A DNA stretch of 35,963 bases, taken from the NCBI RefSeq assembly GCF_012911875.1, contig NZ_JAAXKZ010000056.1:1-35963 (forward strand), written 5' to 3'. Both the position numbers and the translations under genes were made by a program. Below are positions 27,923-35,963 of the stretch, piece after piece. Position 1 is the first letter of the stretch. Each line of letters begins with the position of its first letter. A model generated the notes under the pieces. It ran no database searches. It was not told the DNA's origin and saw only the letters and a list, made by a program, of their open reading frames with translations. This stretch comes from Pseudonocardia bannensis (GTDB lineage: Bacteria > Actinomycetota > Actinomycetes > Mycobacteriales > Pseudonocardiaceae).

Positions 27923-28285
27923 TCAGGCGTTCTGCAGGGCCCGGATCGGGGGCACCCGGCCGGCTCGCAGCGCCGGGACCACGGCGGCCAGGACCGCCAC
28001 CGCGACGATCCCGGCGGCCAGCCCGGCCAGCGTCGGCACCGGGATCGACCACGAGTCGAAACCGACGCCGAGCGCCCGGACCCCGAGCAGCCCGTACCCG
28101 GCACCGATCACCGCGCCGAGCAGCGCCGCCGCCGACCCGGCCAGCGCCGCCTCCCAGGCCACCATCGCCCGCACCCCGCGCCGGGTCAGCCCCACCGCGC
28201 GCAACAGCCCGGTCTCGCGAGCGCGCTCGGTGATCGAGAGCATCAGCGTGACCCCCACCCCGACGACCGCGACGACCACCGTCAT
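27923..28285 (-). CDS. FtsX-like ABC permease, C-terminal fragment
   Basis: Encodes 120 residues: a hydrophobic start ('VVVAVVGVGVTLMLSITERA') followed by 'RETGLLRAVGLTRRGVRAM' and two further helices ending in 'RAGRVPPIRALQNA'. This is exactly the last quarter of an FtsX/MacB-type permease, including the coupling motif 'TERARETGLLRAVG'. Its ATG overlaps the stop of the preceding permease gene (ATGA, -1 relative frame), so the two halves may be translated separately but coupled, or the gene has suffered a frameshift. Together with the upstream part it would make about 722 residues, close to the 706 of its paralogue at 30874-32994. Confidence 0.75.
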   Translation of the reverse strand: MTVVVAVVGVGVTLMLSITERARETGLLRAVGLTRRGVRAMVAWEAALAGSAAALLGAVIGAGYGLLGVRALGVGFDSWSIPVPTLAGLAAGIVAVAVLAAVVPALRAGRVPPIRALQNA

Positions 28286-30090
28286 CCGACCAGTCCGAGG
28301 CCGACGGCCCGCGTGGTCGCGACCGCCGACTCGAGTTCCGCGCGCATGTCGGCCGCGTAGGTCACGAGCGCGCCGGAGTCGGCACCGATCATCGCGTCGA
28401 CAGCGGCGCGGACCGCCGGGCCGTCGGACCCGGGGGCCGGGTCGACGATCAGTTGCCCGTCGCCCTCGCGGACCGTGAGCTCCGCCGCGCCCGCCAGCCG
28501 TCCGGCGAGCTCGGCCAGCCGGGCCGGCTCGGCGGGTACGACGACGACTTCACCGGGGAAGTCCGCGGCGATCTGCTCCTCGGCCCCGATCTGCACCGAC
28601 GCGATCGCGACGAGCAGCGCCGAGGTGAGCCCCACACCGAGGGTCAGCACCGAGATCGTCGCCGCGGTCCGTCGCGGGACCTGGCCCGCGTTGGCCACGG
28701 CCAGCCGGCACGGCGCCCGGCCGACCGACGCGATCCCGCGACGGAGCGTCGCGGCCAGGCCACCGACCAGTACCGGGCCGAGGACCACGAGCACGGCGAA
28801 CCCGAGCATCCCGGATCCGGCCAGCACCACGATCGGGAGCCCGGACCCGGCCGGAAGGCCGCCGGTCACCGCGAGCACCGCGAGTCCGGCCGCGGCGACC
28901 GCGAGCACCGCGGCGAGCACGAACCGCCGCGCGCGGCGCGGGGCGCCGGCATCGGTGGTGGCCGCGGCGCCGAGCGCGGCCACCGGCGGGATCCGGCTCG
29001 CCGCGACCGCGGGACCCACGGCGGCGGCGACGGTCGCGACCACCGCGAGCAGCACGCAGCCGGCCAGCCCCGACCAGTTCACGACCAGCGCCGGCACGTC
29101 GTCGACGCCGCCTGCCCGCAGCACCGCGAGCAGCCCGTGGCCCGCCAGCACCGCCGCACCCGCTCCGAGCACCCCGGCGACGAGCCCGGACAACGCCGCC
29201 TCGGCCAGCACCGCGCCGATCAGCCCGCGGCGCCGGGCGCCCACGCAGCGCAGCAGGGCGAGCTGGGTGCGCCGTTGGGTGAGCACGATCCGGAACGTCG
29301 ATGCCACCACCACGGCTGCGGCCACGAGAGCGAGGCCCGCGAACACCGACACCCCGGCCACCACCGCGGTCACGGTCTCCGAGGTGTCCTCGGCCTCGGC
29401 CGTGCGCTGCTCGTCCCCGGTGCGCACGGCAGCCCCGTCGAGGCTCGCACGGAGCCGGTCGGCCAGCACCGCGGTGTCGGTCCCGGGTGCCGCGGTGACG
29501 TCGATCTGCATCAGCTGCCCGCCCAGCATCGCGACCGTGCCCGGTCGGGCGACCAGGGTGTTCAGCCCGCTGTCCCCGATCTCGGCGATGCCGGTGACGG
29601 TGAGCGTCCGGGCCGGCGCGCCGTCGTCACCGGCCACGGTCAGCCGGGCGCCCGGCCGCAGCCCGGTGCGCTCGGCCGTGGACGGGCCGATCGCCGCCTC
29701 GCCGTCGGCGGCCGGCAACCGGCCCTCCCGGACCGCCGGAACCCGGCTCAACTCACCGGCGAACGGGTCCGACGACACCCGCCAGCTCCCCGTCACCCCC
29801 GGCCCGCGGACCGGCAGGAAGCCGTTCCACACCCCGAGCGCGGAGCCGACTCCGTCCACCGTGGACACCTGGTCGAGCACGCGGGGTTCGGCGGGGCCGG
29901 TGACCACGGCGGCGGCCGCCGCCGGGGTCTCGACGCTGCCGGCGGTCAGGTAGGCGCGCATCGTGTCCGCCAGCAGCAGGGTGCCGGCGGCGAAGACGAT
30001 CGCGACGGTGACGGCGAGGCCGGTCAGCAGCAGCCGTCCGGGCCGGCGGCGGGTGTCGGCGAGCAGTGCGCCGGCGGCGGGCGGGATCAT
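28282..30090 (-). CDS. FtsX-like ABC permease, N-terminal part
   Basis: Encodes 602 residues from ATG 30090, which overlaps the stop of the ATPase gene (ATGA). An N-terminal 'RPGRLLLTGLAVTVAIVFAAG' helix is followed by a large extracytoplasmic domain, then the permease core with 'VASTFRIVLTQRRTQLALLR' and 'CVGARRRGLIGAVLAEAALSG' coupling region, then a second extracellular segment. It stops at 28282 inside the helix that should precede the last coupling motif. Such permeases work with an ATPase in lipoprotein/MacB-type export or antibiotic-peptide resistance. See the C-terminal fragment. Confidence 0.8.
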   Translation of the reverse strand: MIPPAAGALLADTRRRPGRLLLTGLAVTVAIVFAAGTLLLADTMRAYLTAGSVETPAAAAAVVTGPAEPRVLDQVSTVDGVGSALGVWNGFLPVRGPGVTGSWRVSSDPFAGELSRVPAVREGRLPAADGEAAIGPSTAERTGLRPGARLTVAGDDGAPARTLTVTGIAEIGDSGLNTLVARPGTVAMLGGQLMQIDVTAAPGTDTAVLADRLRASLDGAAVRTGDEQRTAEAEDTSETVTAVVAGVSVFAGLALVAAAVVVASTFRIVLTQRRTQLALLRCVGARRRGLIGAVLAEAALSGLVAGVLGAGAAVLAGHGLLAVLRAGGVDDVPALVVNWSGLAGCVLLAVVATVAAAVGPAVAASRIPPVAALGAAATTDAGAPRRARRFVLAAVLAVAAAGLAVLAVTGGLPAGSGLPIVVLAGSGMLGFAVLVVLGPVLVGGLAATLRRGIASVGRAPCRLAVANAGQVPRRTAATISVLTLGVGLTSALLVAIASVQIGAEEQIAADFPGEVVVVPAEPARLAELAGRLAGAAELTVREGDGQLIVDPAPGSDGPAVRAAVDAMIGADSGALVTYAADMRAELESAVATTRAVGLGLVG

Positions 30091-30839
30091 GCGCCGACCC
30101 CGGCCAGCGCGGCCAGCACCGACTCGGGCTGCGGGTCGGCCAGGGTCCCGGCCAGGCGCCCGTCGCGCAGCAGCACGACCTCGTCGGCGAACGAGGCGGC
30201 AACCGGGTCGTGGGTCACCATCACGACCGTGCGACCGAGGTCGCGCACGCTGGCCTGCAGCAGCCCGAGCAGTTCGTGTCCGCTCGCGCTGTCGAGGTTG
30301 CCCGTCGGCTCGTCGGCGAACACCACCTCGGGGCGCCCGAGCAGCGCCCGGGCCACCGCGACCCGCTGCTGCTGTCCGCCGGAGAGCTCCGCCGGGCGGT
30401 GCCGCAGCCGGGCGCCGAGCCCGAGCAGCCCGATCAGCTCGGCCCGCCACGCCGGGTCGGGACGGCGGCCGGCCAGCCTGGCGGGCAGGTCGATGTTCTG
30501 CTCCGCGGTCAGCTGCGGCAGCAGGTTGAAGGACTGGAACACGAAGCCGATCCGGTCGCGGCGCAGCGCCGTCAGGCGGGCGTCGCTCAGCCCGCCGAGG
30601 TCGGTGCCGCCCAGGAGCACCCGGCCCGACGTGGCGGTGTCCAGCCCGGCGAGGCAGTGCATGAGCGTCGACTTGCCGGAGCCGGACGGCCCCATGATCG
30701 CGGTGAACCGAGCGGCCGGGATCTGCAGGCTCACGCCGTCCAGCGCGCGGACCGCGGCGTCGCCCCGGCCGTAGACCTTCACCAGGTCCACCGTCGTCGC
30801 GGCCGGGGCGCTGTGCCGTCCCGGGATCGTGCGGGTCAT
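30087..30839 (-). CDS. ABC transporter ATP-binding protein (MacB/LolD type)
   Basis: Encodes 250 residues from ATG 30839, chosen for an AAGGAG ribosome site eight to nine bases upstream; an open frame extends to 30884. Walker A 'GPSGSGKST' (50-58), Q-loop 'FVFQSFNLLPQLTAEQNI', signature 'LSGGQQQRVAVARAL', Walker B '[13 protein letters not shown]' and H-loop 'VMVTHD' are all intact. It belongs to the FtsX-partner (MacB/LolD) class and overlaps the permease start by four bases (ATGA). It is 34 bp downstream of the first permease gene. Confidence 0.94.
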   Translation of the reverse strand: MTRTIPGRHSAPAATTVDLVKVYGRGDAAVRALDGVSLQIPAARFTAIMGPSGSGKSTLMHCLAGLDTATSGRVLLGGTDLGGLSDARLTALRRDRIGFVFQSFNLLPQLTAEQNIDLPARLAGRRPDPAWRAELIGLLGLGARLRHRPAELSGGQQQRVAVARALLGRPEVVFADEPTGNLDSASGHELLGLLQASVRDLGRTVVMVTHDPVAASFADEVVLLRDGRLAGTLADPQPESVLAALAGVGA

Positions 30840-30873
30840 CTGTCGGTCTCCTTGCTTCGGGGAGCGCATGGGG

Positions 30874-32994
30874 TCAGTCCTCACGGCCGGGGCCGGCGGT
30901 CACCGACCGCAACAGCGGACGGCTGGCGGCGGAGGTGGCGGCCACCAGGGCCACCCCCGCGACCAGCACTCCGCCGAGCAGACCCAGCCCGGACGGCGAG
31001 AACACGAGGACGGCGGACGCGAACGGGGAGGCGCAGAGCAGGCCCAGCGCGAGGGCGACGCCGCCGAGCACCAACAGCGGCAGCACCGTCTCGGCCCAGC
31101 GGGCCCGGTCCAGCATCGCGAGCGGGGTACCGGCCAACCGCAGCAACCGCAGCGGCCGGCGGTGGTCGAGCACGCGGGCGGCCGCGGCGGTGCCGGTGGC
31201 CGTGGCCGCGATGAGGAAGGTCGCGACGAGCACGACGAGCGTCCCGCGACGCAGGTCCTCGACCAGCACGATCTCCTCGTCGTCGGCCTCGGCACGGGTG
31301 AGCACGAGCGATCCGGGGGTCAGCGGGGCGAGCGCCGTGCGCACGCGGTCCCGGTCGGCGGGGTTCTCCGGCAGCACCGGCACCGCGACGATGTCCTCGG
31401 TTCCTCGGGCGCCGGAGCCGTCGGGGTTGCCGGGGTTGCCGGGGGAGGCGGGCCCGGAAGCAGCGGTGGTCCCGGTTTCGGCGCTGACCCCGGTTTCGGC
31501 GCTGACCCCGGTTTCGGCGCTGACCCCGGTTTCGGCGGTCCCGCCGGGACCGCCGGCGGCGGTGACCGGACCGATCCGGGCCGCAACGCCGAGCGTCGCC
31601 AGCCGCGCCGACGCCGCCGCCGCCACCCGGTCGGCCTGCGCCGCCGGGGCCTGCAGCACGAGCACCCCGTCGTCGGCGCCCACCTCGCCGGCGATCACCG
31701 TGGTGAGCGGGGCCAGGAACCCGGCGACGAACACGGCCAGGGTCAGCCCCGCGAGCGGGCGGAAAGCACCCTTCGGATCGTCGAGCAGCCGGCGCCCGGC
31801 GAGCAGCGCAGGCACCGAGCGGGCCCGGCCGGTCATCGAACGGCCCAGCACCCGGACGATCAGCGGCCCGATCAGCGAGACGGAGCCGAACAGGGCCAGC
31901 ACGCCGACCCCGAAGATGAGTCCGGCCACCGCCGCCGGACCGCCCTGGCTCGCCACGATGGCGATCCAGAAGACCGCGAGGCCGCCGACGAGGCCGAGCA
32001 GCCGGATGAGCCGGGCGTGCTGCGGCTGCTGCCGGCGCGCCACCCCGAGCGGGCTGACGACGACCTGACGCAGCCCGCCGATGGCGGCGCCGGTGGCCAG
32101 CACCGCCACCCCGGCGACGATCGCCACCGACACGAGCGGGGACGGGCGCAGGTCGGCGGCGAACCAGCCGCCGCCCGCGATCGAGATGTGGGCGAGCGCG
32201 GGGGCGAGCAGCCACTGCGCTGCGACCCCGACGACGGCCGCCACGGTCGCCACCGCCGTCACCTCGGCCACCGCGGTCACCGTGACCTGCCGGGTCGACG
32301 CGCCGAGCAGCCGCAACGTGGCAAGCCGCTCCACCCGGCGCGCGGCGGTCAGCCGGGCCGAGGCACCGAGCAGGCTCGCGATCGGAACGACCATCAGCGC
32401 CACCGCGACGTAGGTGAGCTGCCGGTAGATGCCGGCCACGGTGGTGTCCGCCTCCGTGCGGTCGAAGCTCCCGACCGGCACGACGTCGGACGGTCCGGGT
32501 GCGGTGAGCACCGGGTCCCCGGCGGGGCGGCCGACCACGGCCACGAGCTCGTCCGGTCGGGTCAGCCCCGCCTCACCGAGGACACCTGCCGGTGTCGCCG
32601 TGGGATAACGGTCGGCCAGCTCACCGGCGGGCAGCGTGCGCAGCAGGTCGGCCAGCGCGGGCGATACCCACAGCTCGCCGACCAGCGGCATCCGCGGCAG
32701 GCCCGGCGGAGGCGCGGCGTCCGGCCGCGGATCGACGAGGTCGATCTGCTCCAGCGCCCGGCCCGCGACCTGGTCCGTGCGCGCCCGCAGCAGGGCCATC
32801 GGCGTCTCCTCCGGTGACGCCGCCGCGGGTGTGCGCCAGCCGGTCCGGGACTCGCGCGCGTCCAGACCGTGCAACGCGCCGAGGGCGACGGCGAGCAACG
32901 TCGTCGCGACGGCGACGCCGGCGCCGACGAGGCCGGCAGCCGACCACGCCCGCCGGCCGCCGAGCCGGAGCAGCCGCATGCTGAGCGCGATCAC
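30874..32994 (-). CDS. FtsX-like ABC permease with hexapeptide repeat
   Basis: Encodes 706 residues from GTG 32994, which overlaps the upstream ATPase stop (GTGA). The first helix '[20 protein letters not shown]' is followed by an extracellular domain, a permease core with '[20 protein letters not shown]' coupling helix, and a second domain, with the C-terminal helices completing a typical FtsX protein. Near residues 485-508 an extracytoplasmic loop holds a repeated VSAETG hexapeptide, followed by a Gly/Pro/Ala stretch. The unrepeated framework looks like a full-length permease, so this one seems intact. Confidence 0.88.
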   Translation of the reverse strand: MIALSMRLLRLGGRRAWSAAGLVGAGVAVATTLLAVALGALHGLDARESRTGWRTPAAASPEETPMALLRARTDQVAGRALEQIDLVDPRPDAAPPPGLPRMPLVGELWVSPALADLLRTLPAGELADRYPTATPAGVLGEAGLTRPDELVAVVGRPAGDPVLTAPGPSDVVPVGSFDRTEADTTVAGIYRQLTYVAVALMVVPIASLLGASARLTAARRVERLATLRLLGASTRQVTVTAVAEVTAVATVAAVVGVAAQWLLAPALAHISIAGGGWFAADLRPSPLVSVAIVAGVAVLATGAAIGGLRQVVVSPLGVARRQQPQHARLIRLLGLVGGLAVFWIAIVASQGGPAAVAGLIFGVGVLALFGSVSLIGPLIVRVLGRSMTGRARSVPALLAGRRLLDDPKGAFRPLAGLTLAVFVAGFLAPLTTVIAGEVGADDGVLVLQAPAAQADRVAAAASARLATLGVAARIGPVTAAGGPGGTAETGVSAETGVSAETGVSAETGTTAASGPASPGNPGNPDGSGARGTEDIVAVPVLPENPADRDRVRTALAPLTPGSLVLTRAEADDEEIVLVEDLRRGTLVVLVATFLIAATATGTAAAARVLDHRRPLRLLRLAGTPLAMLDRARWAETVLPLLVLGGVALALGLLCASPFASAVLVFSPSGLGLLGGVLVAGVALVAATSAASRPLLRSVTAGPGRED
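31472..31540. repeat. 18-bp in-frame tandem repeat in permease gene
   Basis: Three full copies of CCGGTTTCGGCGCTGACC (31472, 31490, 31508) and a partial fourth at 31526. On the coding strand they give repeated VSAETG hexapeptides. Near-identical copies suggest recent slippage. Confidence 0.85.
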
Positions 32995-33710
32995 GCCCGC
33001 ACCCCGGCGATCGTGCGGCCGTCGCGGATCACGACCGTGCGGTGGCAGCGGGCCGCGACCTCGGCGTCGTGGGTGACCACGACCAGCCCGGCCCGCGTCC
33101 GCGCGGCCAGCCCGGTGAGGAGCTCGATGGTCCGCAGGCCGGTCTCGGAGTCCAGCGCGCCGGTCGGCTCGTCGGCGAAGACGACGTCCGGGCCGGTGAC
33201 CAGCGCGCGGGCGATCGCCACCCGCTGCTCCTGCCCGCCGGAGAGCTGGCCGGGCCTGCGTTGCTCCAGCCCGGTCAGGCCGAGCGGGGCGAACCACTGC
33301 GCGGCCCGGCCCACCGCCTCGCGCCGGGACACCCCGCCGAGCATCAGCGGCAGCGCCACGTTCTCCACCGCCGGCAGTTCCGGCAGCAGCTGGCCGAACT
33401 GGAACACGAAGCCGAGCCGCTCGCGGCGCAGCGCCGTGCGGCGGGCCTCCGACCATCCGTCGATGCGCTCGCCGGTCAGCCGGACCTCGCCCGCGTCCGG
33501 GGCCAGGATCCCGGCCAGGCAGTGCAGCAGCGTCGACTTGCCCGATCCGGACGGCCCCGTCACGGCGACCGCCTCGCCGCGGTGCACCACCAGGTCGGCG
33601 GCCGCGAGCACGGTGGTCGCGCCGAACCTCTTGGTCACCCCACGGCCGACCAGGACCGGCGGCTCGTCGGCCCGCGCCGGTGGCGGCTCCGCCATCGCTT
33701 CCACGGTCAC
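32991..33710 (-). CDS. ABC transporter ATP-binding protein (MacB/LolD type)
   Basis: Encodes 239 residues from GTG 33710, whose start overlaps the stop of a 46-residue membrane-peptide gene (GTGA); ATG 33695 is the alternative. Walker A 'GPSGSGKST' (about 52-60), '[18 protein letters not shown]', '[15 protein letters not shown]', '[13 protein letters not shown]' and 'VVVTHD' are intact. Partner permease follows with a four-base overlap. Start choice rests on the consistent overlap pattern of this operon. Confidence 0.92.
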   Translation of the reverse strand: MTVEAMAEPPPARADEPPVLVGRGVTKRFGATTVLAAADLVVHRGEAVAVTGPSGSGKSTLLHCLAGILAPDAGEVRLTGERIDGWSEARRTALRRERLGFVFQFGQLLPELPAVENVALPLMLGGVSRREAVGRAAQWFAPLGLTGLEQRRPGQLSGGQEQRVAIARALVTGPDVVFADEPTGALDSETGLRTIELLTGLAARTRAGLVVVTHDAEVAARCHRTVVIRDGRTIAGVRA

Positions 33711-33847
33711 CGGGAACCCGCCGGGCTCCGGTGGCCGCGCGGGTTCACGGTCAGCAACTCCAGCCAGGGCAGGGCCGCCATCACGATCAGCAGCACCCCG
33801 ACGATCCAGGCGCCGGTGCCGAGCGCCGTTCCGACCACGTTCGTCAT
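33707..33847 (-). CDS. Small membrane peptide upstream of ABC ATPase (46 aa)
   Basis: An ATG at 33847 opens a 46-codon frame. It has a short N-terminus, one strong hydrophobic helix ('[20 protein letters not shown]'), and a basic tail ([10 protein letters not shown]). It is too short for common gene finders. The stop (TGA 33709-33707) overlaps the GTG start of the ATPase by the GTGA pattern found throughout this operon, which argues that it is translated and is the first gene of the operon. No family recognised; it could be a regulatory or accessory subunit of the ABC system, or a coupling leader. Confidence 0.5.
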   Translation of the reverse strand: MTNVVGTALGTGAWIVGVLLIVMAALPWLELLTVNPRGHRSPAGSR

Positions 33848-33955
33848 GCCGATGACGATCTCCGCGAGGAGGGCGCGACCGCTTCGGGCGAAGGACCGAT
33901 CCGCTCACCGCGCGCTCGTACTTTCGGCCGAGAGCGGGGCGCGGGCCCGCGGATC

Positions 33956-33961
33956 TAGGCT
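33956..33961 (+). promoter_or_regulatory. Candidate -10 box of histidine kinase gene
   Basis: TAGGCT ends exactly six bases before GTG 33968; leaderless transcript expected. It lies in the 120-bp divergent region shared with the ABC operon. Confidence 0.5.
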
Positions 33962-33967
33962 GCGGAC

Positions 33968-35149
33968 GTGCTCTCCCAGCCCCACCGGATGTCCCGGCTC
34001 ACGCGGCATCTGGGGCTCGCCGCCGAGCTGCTCGCGTACGGGTTCTGGCTGTTCGTCGACGCCATGATCGCGCTGTCCGGCCCGATGTTCTGGCTGGTCA
34101 CACCGCTGGCGGGGGCGAGCGTCGCCGGGCTCGTGCTGCTGCGGTACCGGCGCGGCGTCGATCTGCTCCGGCTGGCCGCCGTCGTCTTCGGGTCGTCGAT
34201 CGCGGTGACCACGGCCTCCGCGCTCGTGGGCCTGCCGTCCCTGTCGTTCACCGAACAGCTCGCCCTCGCGATCATGACGATCACGGTGCTGCGCCCGGCA
34301 CCGCTGCGGACGGCGATCGTCCTCACCCTCGCGTCCGCCGTCGCCATCGTCGGCTCGGCCTACCTGCGCGGTGACCTCATCGCCAGCAACAGCGGGCTGA
34401 CGATGCTGTCCGCGCTGGGCTGGGGCGGGGCGGTCGCGATCGGGCTGGCGCTACGCGAGGCCGACACCCGGCGGCGCACCCAGCTGGCGGACGTCCGGAC
34501 CGCGGAGCGGATGGAGCTGGCCCGCGAACTGCACGACGTCGTCGCCCACCACGTGACCGGGATCGTGGTCGCGGCGCAGGCCGCCGGCGTGGTGGCCCGG
34601 CGCTCCCCGGACGAGGTCGACCGCGCGCTGGCGGCCATCGAGCACGCCGGCACCGACGCGCTCGCCGCGATGCGCCGGATGGTCGGGGTGCTGCGCGGGC
34701 AGCCGGGTCAGGACTCCGCCGAGGGGGCCCGCACCCCCGGCTCCGACCTGGCCGGGATCCCGGTGCTCGTCGAACGGTTCGACCCGGAGCGGTCGGTGGT
34801 GCGGCTGTGCACCGACCCGGGGTTCGAGCACACGCTGCTGCCGCCGGGGGTCGCCGCGACCGCGTACCGGGTCGTGCAGGAGGCTCTGACCAACGTCCGC
34901 CGGCACGCACCCGAGGCCGCGACGGTCGAGGTGGAGATCCGGATCCGCGAGGGGGACCTGTTGGTGTCGGTACGCAACGACGGCGTGCGGGCCGCCCCGC
35001 CCACCACCCCGTTGGGCGGGACGGGCGGGTTCGGCCTGGCAGGCATGGCCGAGCGGGTCGCGGCGCTGGACGGCCGGCTGACCGCCGGGCCGGTCGGACC
35101 CGGTGTCTGGGCCGTCGCAGCCCGGCTGCCGCTCGGGGCGCTCCTGTGA
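33968..35149 (+). CDS. Two-component sensor histidine kinase (NarL/DesK class)
   Basis: Encodes 393 residues from GTG 33968. About five membrane segments fill residues 18-165 with little extracellular sequence, suggesting an intramembrane sensor. The dimerisation helix has His189 in 'RMELARELHDVVAHHVTGIV' (HisKA_3), then an N-box 'YRVVQEALTNVRRHA' and a G-box 'GTGGFGLAGMAERV'. It phosphorylates the response regulator encoded immediately downstream, with which it overlaps by four bases (GTGA). Intramembrane sensors next to ABC permeases are common in cell-envelope stress or antibiotic-peptide detection; here it is divergent from such an operon. Confidence 0.94.
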   Translation: MLSQPHRMSRLTRHLGLAAELLAYGFWLFVDAMIALSGPMFWLVTPLAGASVAGLVLLRYRRGVDLLRLAAVVFGSSIAVTTASALVGLPSLSFTEQLALAIMTITVLRPAPLRTAIVLTLASAVAIVGSAYLRGDLIASNSGLTMLSALGWGGAVAIGLALREADTRRRTQLADVRTAERMELARELHDVVAHHVTGIVVAAQAAGVVARRSPDEVDRALAAIEHAGTDALAAMRRMVGVLRGQPGQDSAEGARTPGSDLAGIPVLVERFDPERSVVRLCTDPGFEHTLLPPGVAATAYRVVQEALTNVRRHAPEAATVEVEIRIREGDLLVSVRNDGVRAAPPTTPLGGTGGFGLAGMAERVAALDGRLTAGPVGPGVWAVAARLPLGALL

Positions 35150-35784
35150 GCACCCGGGTGCTGCTCGCCGACGACCAGGAGATGGTGCGTACCGGGTTCC
35201 GGCTGATCCTCTCGGCCGAGGGCTTCGACGTCGTCGGTGAGGCCGGGACCGGGGTCGACGCGGTGCGGCTGGCACGAGAGCTGCGCCCGGATGTGGTGCT
35301 GATGGACATCCGGATGCCGGAGCTGGACGGGCTGGAGGCGACGCGGCAGCTCGGCGCCGATCTGCAGCCGCCGCGGATCGTCGTGGTCACGACCTTCGAC
35401 CTCGACGAGTACGTCTACGGCGCCTTGCGGGCCGGCGCTTGCGGATTCCTGCTCAAGGACGCGGGGCCGCGGCTGCTCGTGGAGGCGGTGCGGGCGGCGG
35501 CCGCGGGCGATGCACTGGTCTCGCCCTCGGTCACCGTGCGGCTGCTCGAGCACCTGGCACGGCCGGCCCGGCGGGCGGCGGCCCCGGCCGACCCGCTGTC
35601 GCCCCGGGAGCTCGACGTGGTGCGGGCGGTGGCCCGCGGGCGCACCAATGCGGAGATCGCCGCGGAGTTGTTCGTGTCGCTGTCGACGGTCAAGACGCAC
35701 CTGGCGAACGTGCACACCAAGCTGGCCGCCCGGAACCGGGTCGAGGTCGCGGCGTGGGCGTGGGAGAACGGCCTGGTGGGCTGA
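35146..35784 (+). CDS. Response regulator, NarL/LuxR family
   Basis: Encodes 212 residues. Receiver domain: 'VLLADDQEMVRTGFR' (acidic Asp9/Asp10), phospho-acceptor Asp54 in 'VLMDIRMPELDGLEA', Thr82 and Lys104 ('FLLKDAG'). C-terminal GerE/LuxR helix-turn-helix: 'LSPRELDVVRAVARGRTNAE' and 'LFVSLSTVKTHLANVHTKLA'. It is the partner of the kinase upstream and most likely controls the divergent ABC operon, its own operon, or both; this follows from arrangement, not from a seen binding site. Confidence 0.95.
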   Translation: MSTRVLLADDQEMVRTGFRLILSAEGFDVVGEAGTGVDAVRLARELRPDVVLMDIRMPELDGLEATRQLGADLQPPRIVVVTTFDLDEYVYGALRAGACGFLLKDAGPRLLVEAVRAAAAGDALVSPSVTVRLLEHLARPARRAAAPADPLSPRELDVVRAVARGRTNAEIAAELFVSLSTVKTHLANVHTKLAARNRVEVAAWAWENGLVG

Positions 35785-35853
35785 GGCCGGACCGGCCGAG
35801 CGCGGGGCCGTCACCGGGGGCGGGCAACCGCTGCTCACGGCGCGGCACAATCA

Positions 35854-35963
35854 CGACTCGCGCACGGCGGCACCCCGACTCGCGGGCGGAAATACCCCGA
35901 CTCGCGCACGGCGGCACCCCGACTCGCGGGGGGAGATGCCCCGACTCGCGGGTGGGCGGGTGC
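35854..35963. repeat. 22-bp-period tandem array running off window end
   Basis: CGACTCGCG begins at 35854, 35876, 35898, 35920 and 35942, exactly 22 bp apart. The core is followed by alternating variable 13-mers: units 1 and 3 share CACGGCGGCACCC, while unit 2 has GGCGGAAATACCC and unit 4 GGGGGAGATGCCC. The array begins about 70 bp after the response regulator stop and is incomplete here. Confidence 0.85.

Noticed and set aside
35854..35963. CRISPR array
   Set aside because: The 22-bp period leaves only about 13 bp between cores, two of the intervals are identical, and there are no cas genes nearby. It is a simple tandem repeat.

Overview
The window is very GC-rich DNA from an actinobacterium. 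Third-position G/C bias, many GTG starts, frequent ATGA/GTGA overlaps, a deazaflavin (F420)-type nitroreductase, GAF-ANTAR and MEDS regulators and aerobic form II Cox-like molybdenum hydroxylase genes all point to Actinomycetota. A Pseudonocardiaceae genus such as Pseudonocardia is my best guess; this is inference, not a database match. It reads mostly as chromosomal metabolic DNA. I see no rRNA, tRNA, CRISPR array, transposase or phage gene.

Layout. 1-517 (-): a MEDS-domain sensor, cut by the window edge. 872-5649 (+): a possible Cys/His-rich leader peptide, a small membrane protein, a PepSY membrane protein, a P-loop kinase-like protein, and a YraQ-type permease with its TIGR03943 partner. 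5655-7532 (-): a class II aldolase, a Dabb protein and an SDR. 7581-8372 (-): a GAF-ANTAR regulator. 8483-11170: a YbdK-type carboxylate-amine ligase, a DedA protein, a DUF1330 protein and a cupin. 11246-14668 (-): fadB- and fadA-like beta-oxidation genes, divergent from a MerR-family regulator (14811-15554) with a dyad between them. 15655-16086 (+): a thioesterase. 16195-19837 (-): a form II Cox-type molybdenum hydroxylase operon in L-S-M order with an iron-box-like site upstream. 19974-22592 (-): thiD and thiC behind a TPP riboswitch. 22720-26573 (-): an amidohydrolase, a glutamine-synthetase-like enzyme and an MFS transporter; the first two resemble a FluG protein split into two genes, and the transporter has an early in-frame stop. 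26727-27862 (+): a LysE exporter and a nitroreductase-like protein. 27923-33847 (-): two ABC/FtsX modules headed by a 46-residue membrane peptide, with the last permease split in two. 33968-35784 (+): a divergent histidine kinase and response regulator pair. 35854-35963: a 22-bp-period tandem array running off the edge.

Two regulatory habits recur. Several genes have a TAnnnT-like -10 box exactly six bases before the start codon and no Shine-Dalgarno, so they are probably leaderless. Three convergent or tandem gene ends carry long, nearly perfect hairpins without a U-tract. The least ordinary items are the iron-box-like site on a molybdenum/Fe-S hydroxylase, the interrupted MFS gene, the split FtsX gene, the Cys/His leader peptide, the 22-bp array, and the two-component system beside a two-module ABC operon.
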